In this document: positions 56,736 to 64,000 of the stretch, in pieces | Layout of the letters: every line of letters starts with the position of its first letter | Position numbering within the stretch: the stretch's first letter is position 1 | Origin: Desmodus rotundus | Taxonomy: Eukaryota; Chordata; Mammalia; Chiroptera; Phyllostomidae | NCBI RefSeq assembly: GCF_022682495.2 | Contig: NC_071390.1 | Location: forward strand, 168,045,220 to 168,109,219 | Direction of reading: 5' to 3' | Length of the DNA stretch: 64,000 nt | Notes under the pieces: model-generated | Told to the model about the DNA's origin: nothing | What the model saw: the letters and a program-made list of their open reading frames with translations, nothing else | Database searches by the model: none | Translations under genes and position numbers: made by a program

Positions 56736-57514
56736 CCCAAAATGAAACAAAAAAATTAAATTGTTGCCAACAATTGCAGAAAGCTTGCTATTAGCAAAGT
56801 TTCTCATTATTTTAATAGTGCCGTGCATCTGAATTTGAATATCTTTACCAACTTGCAAATGATGTGGTTAGACGAAATAGGTGGAAAACAGAGTCTCTGA
56901 GAGTGTAAATTATATTCTTGGGCCGCATCAGATCAATGTCCTACTAGGGATCAGAGCCAGGGTTTTCAATTCCCAGCCATTCCATGATGCACACTGGCAA
57001 TTAAATTAGTATTTGTAGTGATGTTTGGTATCTTTTTCTCAAATCCTAAAAGTAGAGTAAATGGAATGGGCTAAGACCCCCTGGTTCACCTAACCTTTCC
57101 CCCAGTGTAAGATTTGCCTCGGAACCATTAAAAGTGTTGTAATATATGATTGATATTAATTAGTTTTCTGTAAAGCACTGCACTCCTTAACATGAACTGA
57201 ACTAGAAATAAATATATTACCATGAATTAAGATTTTATTAGTCGTGAAGAAGGATTGGATGAAGGCACCTATGCGAAATCCTAAGTACAGGCATCAAATT
57301 GAATTAATGCCAGCACTGCCTTGAGATTAATTTGAGTGCTGAACAAGAAATAGTAAACCATAACATAACTGTGTTTACTGAATCATTTTTGGCATCAAAA
57401 ACTAAAGCTACATTATAGATGCAACAACAGGCTTTTCTCCCTTGGAAGAGAGAGGCGGGTGCGTTTTGTAATTAAAGTGAATGTTACCCTCTGAGAAATG
57501 CCTCTGGTCTCCAG
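56736..57514. other. AT-rich unique DNA
   Basis: No gene or repeat recognised. The stretch 57200-57420 is rich in TAAT/ATTA-type motifs. Confidence 0.45.
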
Positions 57515-57549
57515 GAAGAAAACAGCCCTGCTGAGGACATTGCGCCCCC
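57515..57549 (+). other. Speculative 35-nt cassette-exon-like segment
   Basis: CTCCAG lies before it and GTACGT after it, giving a plausible acceptor and a near-consensus donor. The enclosed frame reads EENSPAEDIAPP when taken from GAA, and stays open both ways beyond the sites. The pyrimidine tract upstream is weak. There is no protein match that I can name; chance is the likelier explanation. Confidence 0.12.
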
Positions 57550-59177
57550 GTACGTATCTGAGACTCTGCATACTCTGGGTTGCTCTGGCCTTCTTTTACA
57601 TTCCATTAGGGTTTTATAACGGGATCAGCTCTATTTTCTACCCTCTTAATCTGGAGGGCTGGGTAAACCTCACTTTATAAATTTGCATCTCATTACTATG
57701 TATATGTTTGGAAAACGTGTGGAAGGTGTTGAAAAGATGTATGGGGTTGCATCAGGGATGTTCTAGAAGGGATTCCTGACTGTAGAGGGAGGGTGGGTCA
57801 CACAGCTTTTTAATACAGGGCTGCACAAGCTGAATACGGTAAAGCTTCCAAGGATCCCTGTTCATGGACTGGGATGAAAGGGGCGCCCCCTGGAGTTGTG
57901 CATTGCTCAGGCCCTGTTCTAAGACCCTTGCTTTTTGCCCTGAAATTTCCCGATTCTATAATTCATTTTTTAATTTGCGTGCATGATACCACTTAGTTGC
58001 GGGTAAGTGCAAAACTTTAAACCAGAACTGTCAAATTGGATGATTATACAGATGACCCATGGAACTTAAATTTTCTAGTCACCACATTTAGAAAAGGTAA
58101 ATTTAATTTTAACAATATATTTATTTTTCCCAGTGTGTCCCAAATAGTATACCAACATGTAATGAATACGAATTACTCCTGCGATATTTTAATGTGGTTT
58201 TTCACGCCAAGGCTTTGAAGGCCCGTGTACGTTTTCCATTTATAGCACACGCCAGTCTTGACTAGACGAGTTTCAAGTGCTCAGCAGTCACAGGTGGGCA
58301 GCAGCTGCCCTATTGGACAGCACAGTTTTCGACTTACATGCCAACCAACTTGTCAGCGTTTCATTACACAGGAAAATCACTTGCAAAAAAATTCCTTAAA
58401 TAGCTAAGACAAACTGTAACATATCCTTTATGCCATTTTATCGGTTTAAAATGTGATGGTATGATTAATCACAAATCTGGGAGAAGAGCATGGATACTAA
58501 GGCAATTTAGTTGCTAGGCCACTGGTGGCAAAACCGGCTTCATACTGACTGCTTTGCGCCTGTGGCTTTGTTTTTCACTCTTCCCCCATAAACATCTCGT
58601 TTTAAAGCACGATCTGACACTTGGTGGTTCTTCTTGCATTTGCAAACTCATGATCTCTCGTCCGTTCTCATGCACCATGTGGATGTCCTGTTTCTTAACA
58701 GGGAAACAATTGAAAGGCTTTTGGCTCAGATAACTTCTGTGGCCAGCACCGTGGAACCCAAAACTGTGTTCTGCACTTGGTGCTTCTGGTCACTTTGGAG
58801 GGAGAGCCAGGTCGGGACTAGCACAGGGTGGGTTTACCTTTCCTCCGGACATGTGAGAAACCCAGACACTCAGCAGCCGGCAGCTCAGGTGAGGACCCTG
58901 TGTGCGCCCCTCAGCGTCAGCTTAATGCAGGACTTCAGAAGGAAGTTGGCTCCTCACTGTGCCTACATCTGTTTTTACTTTTTATTTATTTATATTTTTA
59001 TTTTAATTTCACAACATTTATTTCCTTTGCCTTATTTCAGAAAAATCAAATTATTTATTACATACTTTGTGTTCTTCTGACATGAGGAAGCCAGGCAGAG
59101 AGCAGACTTATGCATTTACTCTACTGTTGCTGGGAGTTAAATTGAGTTTTAAGTATTTGCATGTGAATAGCATGTAT
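57550..59177. other. Unique non-coding DNA
   Basis: No repeat recognised. A 148-codon plus frame (58634-59080) includes a long low-complexity aromatic tail from T-rich DNA (58970-59045) and is unlikely to be real. Confidence 0.45.
57882..57897 (-). promoter_or_regulatory. CTCF-like motif on the minus strand
   Basis: Read on the minus strand: AACTCCAGGGGGCGCC. The core CCAGGGGGCGCC fits the AGRGGGCRS part well; the first bases differ from CCA. Faces the 56367 site. Confidence 0.4.
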
Positions 59178-59370
59178 CGTTATTGAGTGCTTAATATATG
59201 CCAATACTGGGCTCAGGTATATCTCATTTAACCCTAATGTCAATCAGGGAAAGTAGGTATTTACATTGCCATTTTCATAGAGAAGGATTTGAGGTCCGGA
59301 TGGCTTAGGTGACTTGCTTTGGATCACACAGATGGGTCTCAGTGGCAGCTGTGCAGTGACTGACCCCAAA
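59178..59370 (-). mobile_element. MIR SINE
   Basis: 'TTATTGAGTGCTTAATATATGCCAATACTGGGCTCAGGTATATCTCATTTAACCCTAATG', 'AGAAGGATTTGAGGTCCGGATGGCTTAGGTGACTTGC' follow the reverse-complement MIR. Confidence 0.85.
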
Positions 59371-59524
59371 GGCCACATGTCATGGAAGGGGACTACATTT
59401 CCAAACCAAGTCAATTATACCCATTGATAGTGAATTTTCAACAAAGGGCAAAGTACTAAAGTTTTAGAGTGGGAAGTTTCCTTCCTTTCATTCATATAAG
59501 TACATTTGGAGAACTCCTAAGCCT

Positions 59525-59640
59525 ATCCCATCTTTGACAGAAGAGAAAATAGATCTAGAACACTGAAGTGGCCACGTCCAAGGTCAAGCCAACCAACCTG
59601 GACTGTGGGCCCTTTGATTCCTGCTCCACCACTCTTTGTC
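59525..59640 (-). mobile_element. MIR SINE fragment
   Basis: 'GACAGAAGAGAAAATAGATCTAGAACACTGAAGTGGCCACGTCCAAGGTC' and 'ACTGTGGGCCCTTTGATTCCTGCTCCACCAC' have the MIR order ('GCCCAAGGTCACACAGC', '..TCTGACTCCAGAG..'); diverged. Confidence 0.5.
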
Positions 59641-59774
59641 CCTGTGGTTTCATGGTTTCTTTAAGAAGATAAGCTGAACATTAAGAATTTTTTAACAGCA
59701 AGGTAGCAGACTTTAAAATTTTATAATATAAGGAAAACTCCTTTCTCTTTTCTATGTACTTTGGAATTTTGATT

Positions 59775-60190
59775 TAAGTATAATATGAATACTGAAAAGT
59801 GCATCTATTATAAGGGCTTAGCTCTATGAATTTTCACTAACTGATCATAACCCATGTAACAAGCACCAAAAAGCAAGAAATAAACCAAAACTAACTTTCT
59901 GAGACCCCTTTCCCCTACCATGCCCCCAGCTCTCAACCACCACCAGAGCCAACCTCCGTCCTGACTTCCAGGTGCATACATTAGGTATACCTGTTTCTGT
60001 ACTTGTTTATATAAAGAATAGAATAATAAGGTGTGGACTTTTGTTGGTGTGTCTGACTTCCTTTGCTTCACATTATTTGTGGGATTTATCTACATGTTGA
60101 TGTATAGTAGATGTTTATTCATTTTCATTGATGTATTTGACTGTGATTTTAAAGTATAAACTCTCCACAACCATAATATTATAAGCGGAA
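59775..60190 (-). mobile_element. Old L1M LINE fragment
   Basis: 'GAATTTTCACTAACTGATCATAACCCATGTAACAAGCACC', 'CCTGACTTCCAGGTGCATACATTAGG' and 'TTATATAAAGAATAGAATAATAAGGTG', then 'TCATTTTCATTGATGTATTTG', match the reverse-complement L1M 3' UTR phrases. The 87-codon minus frame over it is not a gene. Confidence 0.8.
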
Positions 60191-61924
60191 TTAATAGGTT
60201 TATTGAACATTAATTATTTAAATTGATTTCCCTGCCAGAGCATTATTAGCCATAGTTTCATTTTGATTCAGTTTAAAACAAAATAACAAATCTCAAATAT
60301 GGTAACTTAGTGGTTACAATGCAAGATACATCCTAGCAAACCACTCTTGGGCTGTGTTTTTATGCAATATTCAATATAGGATAACGTCATAGAAAAGACA
60401 AAGAGGGCATCTTCTGAAAATACCCACAAGAGAGAGCTGAGTTGGAGCCCCGCTTAGCAGCTTTGTATGGCTGCGCAGAAGGTGAGGTGTGGCCTATTTT
60501 TAGGTGTCCTACGTGGAAACAGATCTACTAAGATAGACGGTAGAAAGTTACACCTCAGGAGTTGACGGAGATTTTTGTTTTAAAAAGTAGTAAGAAAAGA
60601 ATCCTTTCTGATTGTCTGCTTGGGCCAATGTAGGACTTGGGATCTTCAAAGAGTAACACAACTTGGGGCCTGTTTAAAAGAGAAACTCTTATAAACTGTC
60701 CTTTGGAGATTATTTCATAGGCATAGAAATCAAGTTTTTATTATGTTAGTTTTTTGTTTCCCTGGTTGCAGGAAAAAGTGAGCTTAAATATATCATGGTA
60801 GTGGCTACTGCTGGAGCATCCAGCATTGGAGGAGGGTAGCTGGTGGGGTATCAAGGCCTTGTCCTTATGGAAGTCTATAATTTCCTTGGTGTTCCTTTGC
60901 TTACATCGGGCCTCCCTCTCCAAATTGTTAGGAAAAGTAGGTGCTTGTGGCTCTTCATTCAGCCCTAAAGGAAAGTCTCGAAGCTGGGTGGTGTTAGATA
61001 GCTCTGAAGCACAGATCCACCTCCTGCTAGATAGGGTTGTATGTACAAGGAAAAGAGCTGAGTAGGAAGACCCTGGAACTCCTAGTGATATGTCAACTAC
61101 CTATTCCATGATACGACCTTGGTTTAATGCAGTTGCTGTTAATGCCTTGATAATGTATTTTAGGCATATGACCTTCTTTCCTCCCTCCACGTCCTATTGT
61201 AATAACTTAGATGATTCCTCTCAAATTCAAAAAGAGGTAATGTCTCATTTTACCAAATATAATGAGCTTTTTATTTAAGGGGGGCAGATGTGGTAGGAGG
61301 CAAAACTGTTTAAGCTCTTATTTCCCTAGATGCTATAGACCTTATTCCTATTTACAGAACCCTGAATTTAGGATCCACCCTTTTTTCCTAAATCTTCTCT
61401 CTCTGGGTAATATTCCTTACCTGTTGTAAAACCAAATCACATGTTAGTGTGCTAAATTTCATCCACATGCAGGCATAAGTAAATAGTCACTCCCATATTA
61501 GTTGGGTGCTTTTTACCCTTATTGTGCAAGAAGGGATTAGTCCTACACATGACCTGTACCACTTACTCACATGAGTGATAAACAAGATGAAAGCTTACTG
61601 TTTCTCTAGGGCAGCTACTTGGGATTCGTAAGAAACCCAGGTCTGTAGAAGTTGGTCTTCTCACACTAGCCTGCGTCATTGAAAGTATCATATTTTGCGA
61701 GTTCTCTTGTGATCTTGTTCTGGTATGGTGAGGCAGGTAAGTATGCGTATTTCATGGAAACCGATAAAGGTCGGTCCTTTTGGCAGTGCTGAGCACCCAT
61801 TACCTTTCTCGAACCTCCTCCCTGATTTCCAGTGCCTTTTGTATAATGAAACCTTTGGATTCAGCCTTCCCCAAAAGGTCTTCCCAAGTGGCCTGTCTCT
61901 GTCAGGGCTGACACAGCGCTGCGT
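60191..61924. other. Unique non-coding DNA
   Basis: No gene or repeat recognised. AT-rich between 60200 and 60400. The longest frame is 79 codons. Confidence 0.45.
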
Positions 61925-62045
61925 TTGAAAGTTGTCAGAAATCTTAGATATAGTTGAATCTGGCCATCTCCTTTGACAGATAAGGAAACAGCCTCAGAAT
62001 CATTAAGTGAATCGCCCAGAGTGGAATTGTGGGCCAGTGACACAC
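61925..62045 (-). mobile_element. MIR SINE fragment
   Basis: 'TGACAGATAAGGAAACAGCCTCAGAATCATTAAGTGAATCGCCCAGAGTGGAATTGTGGGCCAGTGACAC' is a reverse-complement MIR core in worn form. Confidence 0.65.
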
Positions 62046-63109
62046 CTGAATGAGGACACATACCCTTCCTACTATTCTTTTTCTTCCATTTTGTGCTGAA
62101 TCAAGATCCACAAAATTATTCTACTTATCAGATAAGGTTGAGCCTCTGTAAACACTTTATATCCCGTGAGCTTGGCCTCGGTTCCAGCCTCATTACCCGT
62201 CTTCTCACAAAAAGTCTTAATGGTCAAAATAATGATCACCCAAGCATAGGAAGAGTGATTTGCAGGAAACACCCATGAAACTGCTGGAACAGGAACTCAA
62301 AGAGGCTAATAGTAAAGCTCGTCTTCCTGTGGCTGTAGCCAGCTTTCCACAGGAGAGAGGGTGGGTCACCTTTCATGTGATATTTGGAGGGCCCAGAATG
62401 AGCGTTCTGCCTGAGAACTGGGCTGCAATGTGACAGCATATATATAGGTTGCTCCACATTTAGGAACAGACTGTGTTCCAGAAGTTCACTCGCAAGTCAC
62501 TGGCTTGAAACTTGGACTGCATTTTCCTTATCCAGTGAATTTCAGTCGTCTCCGGCAGGACCTACATCTCCCACAGCTCTTCCCTAAGCCTTTCCGGGCT
62601 GCCCTTCCTTTTCCCCAGTCGATAAAATCCCTTCTTGGGAAATTTTCTTAAATGTTTAACCATGACATTCATAAAGCTCGTACTATTTTCTACCCCCTTT
62701 GGCATGTGCTTGTGAACTTTATTAGATTCCAGAAGGGAAGGAAAAAAATCCAACTAACAGATAGATGCTTTTGTGTAAATAACTGAAATGCCCCCTAACT
62801 CTACCAAGGATGCTTACATTTTTGAGTGGAAAGTTTATTTAACTTAATTGATAAAATTTCAAGTTGAGAACCCAAGTTTAGATGGTAGTGGCCTGTGGGG
62901 GTCAGTGGCATAGGCCCATCTCAGAGGCAAGCTCAGAGAGTTTGATACCTCTCCTCTCCCCATAAGTCAGGGCTCAGAGGGGTTCTAAGTGCCGGGTAGG
63001 CACTTCTTCCAGGGTTGCTCAGGAGCCTTGCGTCCTGAGTGGAGTAGCTGATGGACTCACTGCGATAGAGAGAAATGGCTTCCTGTTAAATACATGAGGT
63101 GTATAAGTT
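62046..63109. other. Unique non-coding DNA
   Basis: No repeat or gene recognised. Frames are 61-73 codons on both strands. Confidence 0.45.
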
Positions 63110-63665
63110 TATCACAGGAAATTTAAGAATTACAGAAGGGCACATAAACACACACAAAGAAAATTAAATATCACTTATAATGTCATCAGCCACTATTAAC
63201 ACCCTGTTAGTCTCCTTATCCTCTTTCCTCTTCTTCCTGAGTGTATATTTTTATATGTAAATTTGTTATTATACTTTTTTCAAACTACTTGAAATGTTAA
63301 TATATTTTGAAGATTTTCCCATTATGCTACTATATAGTTTTACAGCAGATTTCATAATATCATTGGACATACTCAATGTGTGTATGTGTATGAATAAATA
63401 CACTGCTCTATAATTTACCTGACAAGGTCACTAGGAGTGGACATCTGCACTGCTCCCTGGTTTTCAGTAATGTACATAATGTAACACAGGCAACGCTCAC
63501 GCCCCAAATCTCTGCACATAGCCCTTTGTTATTTCTTGAAGGCAAATTTTTAGAATTAGACTTTCTGGGTTCACAGGCATGCCCATTTTAGACATGTTTC
63601 ATACATATTATCTGCTTGTCTTCTAGAAAAATGTACACCCATTTATAATTGCGGCAGCAGCATTT
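63110..63665 (-). mobile_element. Old L1M LINE fragment
   Basis: 'GAAAATTAAATATCACTTATAATGTCATCAGCC', 'GAAGATTTTCCCATTATGCTACTATATAG', 'TTTCATAATATCATTGGACATACTC' and 'CAAATCTCTGCACATAGCCCTTTGTTATTTCTTGAAGGCAAATTTTTAGAATTAGACTTTCTGGG' match the reverse-complement L1M order ('AAATCTTTGTGCACATCTCTGATTATTTCCTTAGGATAAATTCCCAGAAGTGGAATTGCTGGG'). Confidence 0.8.
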
Positions 63666-64000
63666 AACATTTATTTTTGGTTGAGCTGTAAGTGTCGAGG
63701 TAGCCTTAAAAGTGGTCTTCTGGGTAAAGGGTTTTTCTTCAAAATCCCATGTCCATTTGGGCTAGCAAACACAAAGTAAGATTTTATATGTCATCACAAG
63801 ATTTAGCCTAAACCTTAAGCTAATTGCTTCTTAAAATGTGAGTTTATTTTCTTTCCACATTATGTCTTTAGGATATATTTCGGCCCTGCTAGAGTGAAAT
63901 TCAAATATCAAAGCACTGGAAAAATCTACAACAGAAAGAAAAGCAAAATGACCAAAACCTTTCCAAGGCTTGTTTGGTGGGATTAGAAAACAAAAATTGA
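63666..64000. other. Unique non-coding DNA to window end
   Basis: No gene or repeat recognised. Confidence 0.5.

Noticed and set aside
58505..58530. CTCF-like GGCCACTGGTGGCAAAAC
   Set aside because: One base short in the core spacing (CCACTGGTGGC rather than CCACTAGGTGGC).

Overview
The window reads as nuclear DNA of a bat (Chiroptera, probably Yangochiroptera). The main evidence is four copies of the tRNA-derived VES SINE and two kinds of bat-type L1 3' end. Older mammal-wide repeats (MIR, L2, MER5A, MER20, MER2/Tigger, old L1M) fill much of the rest. I found no protein-coding gene, rRNA, functional tRNA or CRISPR array that I can support. All open frames are short (169 codons at most). They lack recognisable domains, and several run through repeats or a C homopolymer, so I treat them as chance. 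The window is therefore intergenic or lies inside a very large intron; the sequence alone does not say which.

Layout. 1-9 kb: an L1 3' end with a decayed ORF2 tail (1391-2200), MER20 (4.0 kb), then a cluster of L2, MIR and MER5A (6.7-8.2 kb). 9-13 kb: a short bat L1 tail (9.7 kb) and AT-rich DNA poor in repeats. 13-19 kb: L2 and MIR remnants, a strong G-quadruplex motif (14.87 kb) and a GC-richer unique block (17.7-18.2 kb). 19-21 kb: an old L1M on the minus strand and a VES SINE. 23-31 kb: scattered L2 and MIR, including two minus-strand MIRs side by side. 33.5 kb: a VES inserted cleanly into an L2 with a perfect 19-bp target duplication. 34.8-35.6 kb: a long L2. 38-40 kb: a unique block with retained CpGs and a run of 33 C. 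40.8-41.1 kb: a Tigger/MER2-type DNA transposon. 41.7-45.9 kb: a VES plus L2, MIR and L1M, with the L1M apparently inside a MIR. 47.6-48.1 kb: a solo LTR resembling ERVL/MLT2 that contains a pyrimidine-rich TATCTA-like satellite. 51-52.3 kb: a VES carrying an intact CTCF-like motif, then a bat L1 tail ending in an (AAAT)n microsatellite. 54-64 kb: CpG-retaining unique DNA, two CTCF-like sites facing each other, and more MIR and L1M.

There is no operon-like or pathway-like cooperation here. What is biologically interesting is regulatory and evolutionary: SINE-borne CTCF motifs, nested insertions that order transposition events, structure-prone G/C runs, and unique blocks that could be conserved enhancers. 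Repeat names come from memory of consensus features. Boundaries are by eye, usually good to 10-40 bases except where target duplications fix them.
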